From Candidatus Rifleibacteriota bacterium (GTDB lineage: Bacteria > Muiribacteriota > Ozemobacteria > Ozemobacterales > Ozemobacteraceae): a stretch of 5,101 nucleotides of DNA. Shown one piece after another: positions 1 through 5,101 of this stretch; the stretch's first letter is position 1; every line of letters begins with the position of its first letter. Location of the stretch: assembly GCA_028691595.1 (NCBI GenBank), contig JAQUZA010000269.1, positions 1-5,101 on the forward strand. Direction: 5' to 3'. The notes under the pieces were generated by a model. That model was given only the letters and a program-made list of their open reading frames with translations. It made no database searches and had not been told where the DNA came from. Both the position numbers and the translations under genes were made by a program.

Positions 1-751
1 GGTAAAACATCGAGCCATCAGGGTTTGCAGGCACAAAAGACTGGGTTGAAGCACCGGCGAAACTCAGCGATTCAGAGACCGTAAAGCTTGCGGCATTTTC
101 AGAGAACAGCCGTAAGGTAACGGCCCGCTGACTGACAGAAACATCTCCCTCGTTGACGAGAATCGTCGGGGTTGCGGGAGGCGTGCCGTAAACAGAGACA
201 TCGAGGGTCATAACAGGCGTTTCAACATTGCCGGCATTGCGATAGCGGGCATAAATCTTATGATCGCCCTCGAAAGGCTGCAGCGTATAATCTAAAGTAA
301 AGGCAAAACTTGCCCAGCCGGTACCAGCTATAAGCTGAGAGTAATCTTCGGTAATCAGCATCTCATTGCCATTCTCGGCAGCGGGCCGCAGATGCATGGT
401 AAAGGTAGAAAGGGGCAACGCATCAGGGGTTGTCAGGCTGTAGTTCAAAGGCCCGACCAGATCGATCGAGTCGTTTGCTACTACAAATGAGCCCGAGGCA
501 TCTTCAAAACGCACATAAACACTTTTGTTGCCCGCAGACGAGCCGAGCATATACCCGGTCTTGATCATTGCCCCATTGGCCGTATTACTGACATAGTTTT
601 CATAAGGAACGCTGCTGAAAGTCTCGCTCTGCGAAATCTTTATCCTGGTTGCCGTCTCAGAGAACATGGTCAGCGCAACTTCACGACGGTCAGTCGACGT
701 ATCGCCATCATTAATCTTAACCGTACCATCGACCGGGCTGTATTCTGTGCC
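1..751 (-). repeat. Domains R13-R15: second copy of the A1-B1-A2 segment, cut by the window edge
   Basis: R13 (1358-1458, A1), R14 (1459-1548, B1) and R15 (from 1549, A2, incomplete) match R5, R6 and R7 in order. Shared strings include VKINDGD, ETFSSVP against ENFSSIP, SGSF, DSI-x-LVGP, PLS(S/T)F, MLITE(S/D)(F/Y)SQ, (I/V)YA(K/R)YRN(S/A)GNVETPV and TPPATPTI against TPATPAI. Domain starts 680 and 1459, and 770 and 1549, are each 779 codons apart, as are the VKINDGD motifs of R5 and R13. There is no stop codon or C-terminal sorting domain before position 1, so the array continues outside the window. Confidence 0.8.
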
Positions 752-3700
752 GGGTTCAAGAATCTTCACCGGAACAATCGCTACCTGAGAGCGGTTACCA
801 ACACCATCGACGAAACTATAATAGAGATGAAAGGTGCCGTAACCCGGGAAATCGCCCGGGTTGAGTGCCACCGGCAGGATTGGCAGAGAATGATCGATCA
901 GAACCGGCGGAGACTCGTCAGCACGAACCAGATTGTATGAAACGGTAACAGTTTTGGGATCTTGAATATTGAAGTGCAGATAGAATGGCATCGAAGCAGG
1001 GGTAATTTCAGTTATCAATGCCGAATTGCTGGCTACAGTTGCCCTGAAAGAAGCATCATTACCCGTAGGAACCGTAGAGTTAACGCTGACGGTTACCTGT
1101 AGCAGGTCTGTTTCAACCCAGGTGGTAGTGGAATTAAAAAATTTGCAGTAGATAACGTGCGTGCCGGTGCGGTTTTCGAGGGTAAGAACCTTGCGGTAGC
1201 TGTAGGGTTCCCAGTAGAGGCTGGGGGTAGTAAAGCTGGCGAGATTTTCGCTGATCAGCATCCGGCTGGCATTGCCGGCCGACAGACTCAACTCGACCCA
1301 CATTTTGTTGAGAGGAAGCGGATCTAGAACTGTCATGGTCGCATTGGTGGGCCCGACAAGGGTAATGGTATCACTGGCAAAGCCAAACGAGCCAGAAGCG
1401 CTTTCGAACCTGGCATAGATTTGTTTCAAACCTGCGGTGGGCGGAGAAATCTCATAAGTGATATTCATGCCGTTCGGGTCAGCAACGTAATTAATGTCGG
1501 GTTCGAGGCTGAAGCTTTCGATAGAAGAAACCCGAACCTTACTCGCCGTCGAAGAAAACAGGTTAAGATTGAGCCGACTGCTTTCACTGACCGAGTCACC
1601 ATAGTTGATGGTTATCTGGCCGGTAGTCGGAGTCACAATCTGGTCAGGATCGATGATTCTGATCGAGGTTACCCCGATGGCACTCTTGTTGCCAACACCA
1701 TCACTGAACTGGTAGTAGAGATTGAAAATGCCATATCCACCGAATGATGCCTGGGTAAGCGGTATCGGGGCCACCGGGACCACTTCGTTGGTCATATCGG
1801 AAGCAGCAGGAACGGGGGCACCACCGGGCACGATTTTCCAGGAAATCGAGGCCGTTTTGGCATCGAGAATCGAGAAATGCAGATAAACCGGCATTGAAGC
1901 AGGTGCAACTTCGACAACTCTTGTGGAGTCAGCTGCAGCAGTAGCGCGGAATGCTACAGAGTTGCCGGTGGGTGACGAGGCATTGACGGTCACAGTCATC
2001 TGCACCGGAATGCTTTCGATCCAGTTGGTGTCAGAATTTCGATATTTTGCATAGATCGTTCGCTGGCCGGTCGTGTCGCCGAGGGGGTAAACCAGGGTTG
2101 TCTGGTATGGCAACCAGCCGGAATTAACAGTTTTAACCCCGGGGTCTTCGGTGACGATCATGTCGGTGGCACCATCGGCAAAAAGTTCGAGCTGCACCCA
2201 GTTCTTGTTGAGCGGTTGAACCTCTTTGGTAAAGAGCGTCGCACTGGCCGGGCCACGGGCAGTGATCTGATCAGAAACTACCTCTGCCTGGGCACTCTGG
2301 GGGTTAAAAAATCTGGCGTAGACGGTTTTGGTGCCATCACTGCGGGTTATATCCCAGAGAGTGTCTGTAACTGGTAATACGGCAGAATTATAGAAGGTTC
2401 CGTCGTTCGAAAGCTGCATCTGTGTGTAGTTACCCGAGGTAAGAACCTTGACCTGAACCTGAGAAGAGGTTGTCACCGCGTCACCAAGATTGAGAATGAT
2501 CGCCGGAGTCGCCGGGGTAACCTCAGAAACCAGCAGGTCAAGAGTCAAAACCGGAGTTTCGACGTTGCCAGAATTGCGATATTTCGCATAAATGGTGTGT
2601 TTGCCAATATATTTTTCGAGGTCAAAAACCGTTGAATAAACGAATGGTCGCCAGACTGCCGGGTCATTTATCTGACTGAACGATTCGGTAATAAGCATCT
2701 GGGCGGCATCGACCGCGAATGGGCGCAAATTGACGCTGAAACTTGAAAGGGGCTGGGTATCGATGGTCGATATTGAATAACTTGACGGGCCAACGAGCAC
2801 AATTGAATCACTGCTGATCGAAAAACTGCCTGAAATGTCTTCCATGCGGACATACACCTTCTTGTCGCCGGCCATTGGCGACAGAAGGTAGCCCGCAAAT
2901 CTCATAGTGTCAGTGCCAACGTTGGGAACGAAAGCAATATCGGGTATGCTGCTGAAATTTTCGTGCTCGGCAATTCTTATCTTGGTTGCCTTATCTGAAG
3001 TAACGCTTACAGAAACAGTATTAGAATCGGCGCTCGGGTCGCCATCGTTAATTTTGACGCTGCTGCTGCTGGGCGGGTCGCCTTCAACCTCGATGCTTTC
3101 AACGAGAATGGTGGTTGAATTGCTGGCATCATCATAAAACACGGCATAAACAGTCTGCAGCCCATAACCGCCGAGAGTCCAGGCCTTGGTCTTACTGAAG
3201 CGTTCCTGGGTTGCCCCGGCAAAACTATCGTTATTCGAGATCAGCATGTAGACAGATTCGCCATCATCGGCGGTCACATCGAGGGTAAGTCTGACTCCAA
3301 GCTGATTAGTGGCTTCATCTCCGCCGTTGATAAGCAGAGATGGGTCTGATGGGGCTTTGGTGTCAAGGGTTATACGACCCTCGACAACAGCTGAAACGTT
3401 GCCAAGAGAATCTTTGAAGCGAACGTAGATGAGCTTTTCGCCGTCTTCTGCCGGCAGCACGTATTTATATGGGTTCGAAAATTTTAGCCAGGCTTTGCCA
3501 TCATCAAAAATATTAGTTTCTTGAACCTGCATTTCGACGGGCTGCTTCGAATAGGTAAAACTGAGAGAGACATTGCTCATATTCGTCTTGAGAGCGCCGT
3601 TGTTGACGAGCATTTCGACCTGCGGCCCGGCGGTATCGAGCTGTATGGTCGCCGCGAATGACTTGCTTTCGTCGGCATTACCGCCTTTGAACCTGACATA

Positions 3701-4822
3701 AACAGTCTTTGGCCCGTCACCAGAAGAAATTTTCATTTTTCGGGTGGTAACATAAGGCTCCCAGAATGAGCTTAAAAAGTCAGCCCGGTCAGAAACCTGC
3801 ATCTGCTGAGCACCGGGGTAAAGAATGGTCAGAATGACATCGAGCTGATTGGTCAAAGCTTCGCCGTTGTTTATCCAGACCCCTATGTAGCCGGTATTAT
3901 CGGTCTGCAGCAATATTGAATCGTTGACGACCCCGCTAAGGTTGCCCAGTATATCACGAAACTGCACGTAGACTCGGCGCGTACCCTCGCCCGCGACAAA
4001 AGTGACATCTTTGAAGGTGGAATAGGTTTCCCAGGGTTGCGAGGTCAGATCTTCGCTGGTACCAACCCGCATCTGCGCGGCACCATCGGCGTTGAGATAA
4101 ATTCGGTTGGCAAGTTTGCGCGTGGTGATTTCACCGTTGTTGATATTGACCGAAAGATTGGTTGGCCCGGCCGATGTGGAAGTGGTGGTATAGATTACCG
4201 GGTAGACGAGGGTCTGGCCATCCTGGGCCTGCAGCTTGATGCTGATGCCGTATCTTGTGCCGGCAACCAGCCCTGAAACATCAACCTGATGGTTTTTAGA
4301 ATAGGTGTTACCCGACGAGACGGTTGAGGGAGCGCCAGTGGAAGTGCTGTATTCAACCTGAGCCAGAGTCGAAACAAATGATTCAAAGCGCAATCTGAAT
4401 GACGACGAGGTTATCTGATCGAGAACCACGTTAGTCATTTCAATGAGAGACTTTTCGGGGATCTGAACGGAATTGGCAGAAATAACCTGGGCACCCCTGA
4501 AAAATTCTATCTCGGATTCACCGGTGCTGGCAAAAAGGTTATAGACACCAGCGGGGATATCAGTGAAATAGAAATTACCCTGGGAATCGGTGCGGGTACT
4601 GCCAAGAACCAGGCCGGCAGCATCTTTAGCCAGAACCGGAATACCACCGTAGTAAGAACTCTCGGCAAAATAAACCCGCCCGGAAAGCAAAACGCCGGCA
4701 GGAATCACCGGCCCTGTCACGCTTGAGCCGACCCCACCGCCACCGCCGCCTCCGCCCATGCCGAGACAACCGATCAGAACGCACAAAATTGTTACCAGGG
4801 CAAGAACTGCCAGATTACGCAT
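1..4822 (-). CDS. Giant repetitive surface lipoprotein with tandem Ig-like domains (3' end outside window)
   Basis: The frame is open for 1607 codons from ATG 4822 to the left edge, so the C-terminus is missing. Order of parts: signal peptide with lipobox ending at Cys19; Gly23-30; a CarboxypepD_reg-like domain (about 44-116); a FnIII-like segment (about 129-217); then domains R1-R15 from residue 220 onward. Recurrent repeat motifs are INNG/INDGD near each start, a central M-x-V/I-S or MLI(T/S)E, W-x-P(Y/F), and a terminal G-x-K-T-V-Y-V-R-F-x-D-x-x-G-N. Such repeats are common in large bacterial exported proteins and are read here as beta-sandwiches, by inference. The protein is probably tethered to a membrane by its acylated Cys and extends outward as a stalk, adhesin or scaffold; no catalytic motif was seen. 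ATG 4822 is preferred because it places Arg2 directly before the hydrophobic core. An in-frame ATG at 4840 would add MLNWAH. Neither start has a convincing Shine-Dalgarno. After the signal peptide only one Cys (residue 1226) is present. Confidence 0.9.
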   Translation of the reverse strand, partial: MRNLAVLALVTILCVLIGCLGMGGGGGGGGVGSSVTGPVIPAGVLLSGRVYFAESSYYGGIPVLAKDAAGLVLGSTRTDSQGNFYFTDIPAGVYNLFASTGESEIEFFRGAQVISANSVQIPEKSLIEMTNVVLDQITSSSFRLRFESFVSTLAQVEYSTSTGAPSTVSSGNTYSKNHQVDVSGLVAGTRYGISIKLQAQDGQTLVYPVIYTTTSTSAGPTNLSVNINNGEITTRKLANRIYLNADGAAQMRVGTSEDLTSQPWETYSTFKDVTFVAGEGTRRVYVQFRDILGNLSGVVNDSILLQTDNTGYIGVWINNGEALTNQLDVILTILYPGAQQMQVSDRADFLSSFWEPYVTTRKMKISSGDGPKTVYVRFKGGNADESKSFAATIQLDTAGPQVEMLVNNGALKTNMSNVSLSFTYSKQPVEMQVQETNIFDDGKAWLKFSNPYKYVLPAEDGEKLIYVRFKDSLGNVSAVVEGRITLDTKAPSDPSLLINGGDEATNQLGVRLTLDVTADDGESVYMLISNNDSFAGATQERFSKTKAWTLGGYGLQTVYAVFYDDASNSTTILVESIEVEGDPPSSSSVKINDGDPSADSNTVSVSVTSDKATKIRIAEHENFSSIPDIAFVPNVGTDTMRFAGYLLSPMAGDKKVYVRMEDISGSFSISSDSIVLVGPSSYSISTIDTQPLSSFSVNLRPFAVDAAQMLITESFSQINDPAVWRPFVYSTVFDLEKYIGKHTIYAKYRNSGNVETPVLTLDLLVSEVTPATPAIILNLGDAVTTSSQVQVKVLTSGNYTQMQLSNDGTFYNSAVLPVTDTLWDITRSDGTKTVYARFFNPQSAQAEVVSDQITARGPASATLFTKEVQPLNKNWVQLELFADGATDMIVTEDPGVKTVNSGWLPYQTTLVYPLGDTTGQRTIYAKYRNSDTNWIESIPVQMTVTVNASSPTGNSVAFRATAAADSTRVVEVAPASMPVYLHFSILDAKTASISWKIVPGGAPVPAASDMTNEVVPVAPIPLTQASFGGYGIFNLYYQFSDGVGNKSAIGVTSIRIIDPDQIVTPTTGQITINYGDSVSESSRLNLNLFSSTASKVRVSSIESFSLEPDINYVADPNGMNITYEISPPTAGLKQIYARFESASGSFGFASDTITLVGPTNATMTVLDPLPLNKMWVELSLSAGNASRMLISENLASFTTPSLYWEPYSYRKVLTLENRTGTHVIYCKFFNSTTTWVETDLLQVTVSVNSTVPTGNDASFRATVASNSALITEITPASMPFYLHFNIQDPKTVTVSYNLVRADESPPVLIDHSLPILPVALNPGDFPGYGTFHLYYSFVDGVGNRSQVAIVPVKILEPGTEYSPVDGTVKINDGDTSTDRREVALTMFSETATRIKISQSETFSSVPYENYVSNTANGAMIKTGYMLGSSAGNKSVYVRFEDASGSFVVANDSIDLVGPLNYSLTTPDALPLSTFTMHLRPAAENGNEMLITEDYSQLIAGTGWASFAFTLDYTLQPFEGDHKIYARYRNAGNVETPVMTLDVSVYGTPPATPTILVNEGDVSVSQRAVTLRLFSENAASFTVSESLSFAGASTQSFVPANPDGSMFY
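752..1069 (-). repeat. C-type domain R12
   Basis: Residues 1252-1357 begin PTGNDASFRAT, share PASMPFYLHF with R9, and end with YGTFHLYYSFVDGVGNRS. The first prolines of R9 and R12 are 301 codons apart. As with R9, the next domain follows a longer linker (EP-GTEYSPVDG). The middle is acidic and proline-rich (RADESPPVLIDHSLP) where R9 has PGGAPVPAASD, so this loop is the variable part of the C subtype. Confidence 0.72.
1646..1972 (-). repeat. C-type domain R9
   Basis: Residues 951-1059 begin PTGNSVAFRAT and contain PASMPVYLHF, a proline- and alanine-rich stretch (PGGAPVPAASD), then YGIFNLYYQFSDGVGNKS. It lacks the INDG start and the central MLI(T/S)E of A and B domains. Its partner is R12. The join to the next domain is an 11-residue linker of the form DP-DQIVTPTTG, longer than the other junctions. 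Confidence 0.72.
3059..3070 (-). repeat. Short AGC trinucleotide run (four Ser codons) at the R4/R5 junction
   Basis: Four identical AGC codons encode Ser-Ser-Ser-Ser just after the Pro-Pro junction that opens R5. Identical codons, unlike the mixed codons of the Gly run, make this the best candidate in the gene for in-frame length change by slippage. A length change here would alter a linker, not a domain core. Confidence 0.7.
3077..4165 (-). repeat. Tandem Ig-like domains R1-R4 (N-terminal part of the repeat array)
   Basis: There are four domains of 90-92 residues: R1 220-309 (4165-3896), R2 310-399 (3895-3626), R3 400-490 (3625-3353) and R4 491-582 (3352-3077). Shared motifs are (I/V)NNG or INGG near the start; MRVG, MQVS, MQVQ and YMLIS in the middle; W-x-x-(Y/F) in R1-R3; and a C-terminal Y-V-(Q/R)-F-(R/K)-D-x-x-G-N-x-S in R1 and R3, looser in R2 and R4. 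R2 and R3 end in LDT(A/K)(G/A)P, the usual junction of this repeat class. R4 deviates: it has ADDGESVYMLIS and GGYGLQTVYAVFYDD, which recall the later C-type domains. Boundaries are placed at junction prolines and are approximate to a few residues. Confidence 0.8.
4172..4438 (-). other. Fibronectin type III-like segment
   Basis: Residues about 129-217 include SSSFRLRFESFVSTLAQVEY, then HQVDVSGLVAGTRYGISIKL and QAQDGQTLVYPVIYTTTS. The late motif V-x-(L/V)-S-G-L-x-x-G-T-x-Y-x-(I/V) followed by D-G-Q and a run ending TTTSTSAGP is typical of FnIII domains in bacterial extracellular proteins. It joins the N-terminal sandwich to the repeat array. The usual conserved tryptophan of FnIII is absent, so the call is tentative. 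Confidence 0.62.
4475..4693 (-). other. CarboxypepD_reg-like beta-sandwich domain
   Basis: Residues about 44-116 begin LLSGRVYFAE, continue with GGIPVLAKDAAG, and contain TDSQGNFYFTDIPAGVYNL. The pattern (S/T)GxV ... G-x-x-V ... T(D/N)xxGxFxFxxxPxGxYxL is the hallmark of carboxypeptidase-regulatory-like and CnaB-type seven-stranded sandwiches. These often sit at the membrane-proximal N-terminus of exported proteins in bacteria. It is probably a structural module between the tether and the stalk. The fold assignment comes from motif pattern only. Confidence 0.75.
4733..4756 (-). repeat. Polyglycine tether (eight Gly codons) after the lipobox
   Basis: Residues 23-30 are eight consecutive glycines, encoded by mixed GGC/GGA/GGT/GGG codons just after Cys-Leu-Gly-Met. 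A flexible Gly-rich linker directly after the acylated Cys is a common way to hold a folded domain off the membrane. The near-repetitive GGNGGN DNA could change length by slippage in whole-codon steps. Confidence 0.85.
4766..4822 (-). other. Lipoprotein signal peptide and lipobox
   Basis: Residues 1-19 read MRNLAVLALVTILCVLIGC: a short basic n-region (Arg2), a hydrophobic core of about 15 residues, and LIGC, a good match to the lipobox [LVI][ASTVI][GAS]C. Lgt and signal peptidase II would be expected to acylate Cys19 and cleave before it. The residue after Cys is Leu, not Asp, so in an enteric-type diderm the Lol system would send it to the outer membrane. Whether this organism has Lol sorting is unknown. 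The Cys codon is at 4768-4766. Confidence 0.88.
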
Positions 4823-4867
4823 ATGTGCCCAGTTTAGCATGCCCCCGCCGACAAAATCAATGGATGA
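4823..4867 (-). other. Gap between the PBP fragment and the lipoprotein
   Basis: These 45 bases separate the TAG stop of the PBP fragment from the preferred lipoprotein ATG. No inverted repeat with a T-run is visible, so no intrinsic terminator separates the genes. There is a G-rich stretch (GGCGGGGGC) directly before the alternative ATG at 4840, but it is too close to act as a normal Shine-Dalgarno. Only a weak CTGGG lies before ATG 4822. No convincing promoter was found, so shared transcription from upstream is plausible. Confidence 0.5.
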
Positions 4868-5101
4868 CTATTTGATTTTATCGAATTCTTCGGCCGGCAT
4901 CGATTCATCTTTCCAGTTGATGAGTGTAAAGCCGGCCATCGGGTAAGGCGGATGATAATCACCACCACCGCGCACGAAAGTTGTGTCGTAGGCGTTACGG
5001 CGCACCACCGGCTGGTCATTACGCAGAGCAGCTGCCATTGTAAAAGGTTTCATTATAGAACCCGGCTCAAAAAGTTTTTGCACCGCTGTGTTTTGAAAAA
5101 T
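4868..5101 (-). CDS. C-terminal part of an FtsI/PBP2-like class B penicillin-binding protein, ending early
   Basis: The frame is open from the right edge and ends at TAG (4870-4868), giving the last 77 residues; the N-terminus is outside the window. The string QNTAVQKLFEPGSIMKPF matches the conserved region around the nucleophilic serine of class B PBPs (typically RNRAV-x-D-x-(Y/F)EPGSTFKPF). SIMK is the SxxK motif, with the Ser codon at 5059-5057 and the Lys codon at 5050-5048. These enzymes cross-link peptidoglycan stem peptides outside the cytoplasmic membrane. In E. coli FtsI the SxN motif lies about 50 residues after the serine and KTG far beyond. Here only 59 residues follow the Lys, neither motif is present, and the end (about PAEEFDKIK) does not resemble the SxN region. 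The product is therefore probably inactive as a transpeptidase, a decayed copy, or affected by a mutation or assembly error. The stop is 45 bases before the lipoprotein ATG, so the two could share a transcript. Confidence 0.78.
   Translation of the reverse strand: MFQNTAVQKLFEPGSIMKPFTMAAALRNDQPVVRRNAYDTTFVRGGGDYHPPYPMAGFTLINWKDESMPAEEFDKIK

Larger units (their letters stand above)
752..3076 (-). repeat. Domains R5-R12: an ordered block of A, B and C subtypes
   Basis: The eight domains are R5 583-679 (A1), R6 680-769 (B1), R7 770-858 (A2), R8 859-950 (B2), R9 951-1059 (C), R10 1060-1158 (A1), R11 1159-1251 (B2) and R12 1252-1357 (C). A1 domains carry FSSIP or FSLEP, a terminal SGSF, and end LVGP. 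B1 has PLSSFSVNLRP and YRNSGNVETP. B2 has PLNKxWVxLxL and ends VTV(N)x-VNxxxPTGN. C domains are longer (106-109 residues), with PASMP(V/F)YLHF and YGxFxLYYxFxDGVGN(K/R)S. Nucleotide similarity between matching domains is only moderate, with many third-position and replacement changes, so the duplications are not recent. Confidence 0.78.

Noticed and set aside
1421..1747. Plus-strand open frame of 108 codons
   Set aside because: It lies wholly antisense to the R9-R10-R11 coding sequence, which has repeat homology supporting the minus strand. The translation is basic and low in recognisable motifs.
2907..3137. Plus-strand open frame of 76 codons with a hydrophobic stretch
   Set aside because: It is antisense to R4/R5. 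The apparent hydrophobicity comes from reading Ser/Asp-rich repeat codons in reverse; no start site support.
4037..4276. Plus-strand open frame of 79 codons
   Set aside because: It is antisense to the FnIII-like segment and R1 of the lipoprotein, with no recognisable domain.
1..4822. CRISPR array or non-coding repeat region, given the periodic pattern
   Set aside because: Periods are about 270-330 bases, similarity is at protein level with codon-level divergence, and the frame stays open throughout, so these are protein domain repeats.
4875..4903. Possible promoter: TAAAAT as a -10 box (4880-4875) upstream of the lipoprotein
   Set aside because: There is no -35-like hexamer at the right distance (TCGATG there), and the box lies inside PBP coding sequence; one A/T-rich hexamer is not enough.
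4758..4946. Plus-strand open frame of 62 codons
   Set aside because: It is antisense to the lipoprotein start and the PBP end, both of which have clear protein motifs on the minus strand.
4834..5019. Minus-strand frame of 61 codons, considered as a frameshifted continuation of the PBP
   Set aside because: Its translation has no SxN, KTG or other PBP feature, and the SxxK frame reads sensibly to its own stop, so a simple frameshift does not restore the enzyme.

Overview
The window is almost entirely one open reading frame on the minus strand, preceded by the tail of another minus-strand gene. No taxonomic marker (rRNA, tRNA, ribosomal protein) is present. The base composition is about half G+C by eye. 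A very long lipoprotein built of tandem beta-sandwich-like domains next to a class B penicillin-binding protein (PBP) fragment fits a free-living bacterium with an elaborate cell surface, but I cannot name the phylum.

In transcription order (right to left), positions 5101-4868 hold the last 77 codons of an FtsI/PBP2-like transpeptidase gene. It has a clear SxxK motif in the context FEPGSIMKPF, but it stops only 59 residues after the motif Lys, before the SxN and KTG motifs that a working transpeptidase needs. After a short gap (4867-4823), a giant lipoprotein gene starts at 4822 and runs off the left edge. At least 1607 codons are open with no stop, and the 3' end is not in the window.

The lipoprotein has an 18-residue signal peptide with lipobox LIGC, a run of eight glycines, a carboxypeptidase-regulatory-like beta-sandwich domain, a fibronectin-III-like segment, then at least fifteen tandem domains of about 90-109 residues (named R1-R15 here). 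R1-R4 are simple relatives of one another. From R4 on, the domains fall into recognisable subtypes in an ordered pattern: C-like, A1, B1, A2, B2, C, A1, B2, C, A1, B1, A2 (cut). The start points of R5, R6 and R7 reappear at R13, R14 and R15 at an exact spacing of 779 codons, and R8-R9 reappear at R11-R12 at 300-301 codons. This indicates growth by duplication of multi-domain blocks.

The likely role of the lipoprotein is an extended, membrane-anchored surface stalk, adhesin or scaffold. This is inferred from its architecture, as no ligand-binding or catalytic signature was recognised. The most notable observations are the nested domain grammar and the PBP fragment that lacks two of its three active-site motifs.
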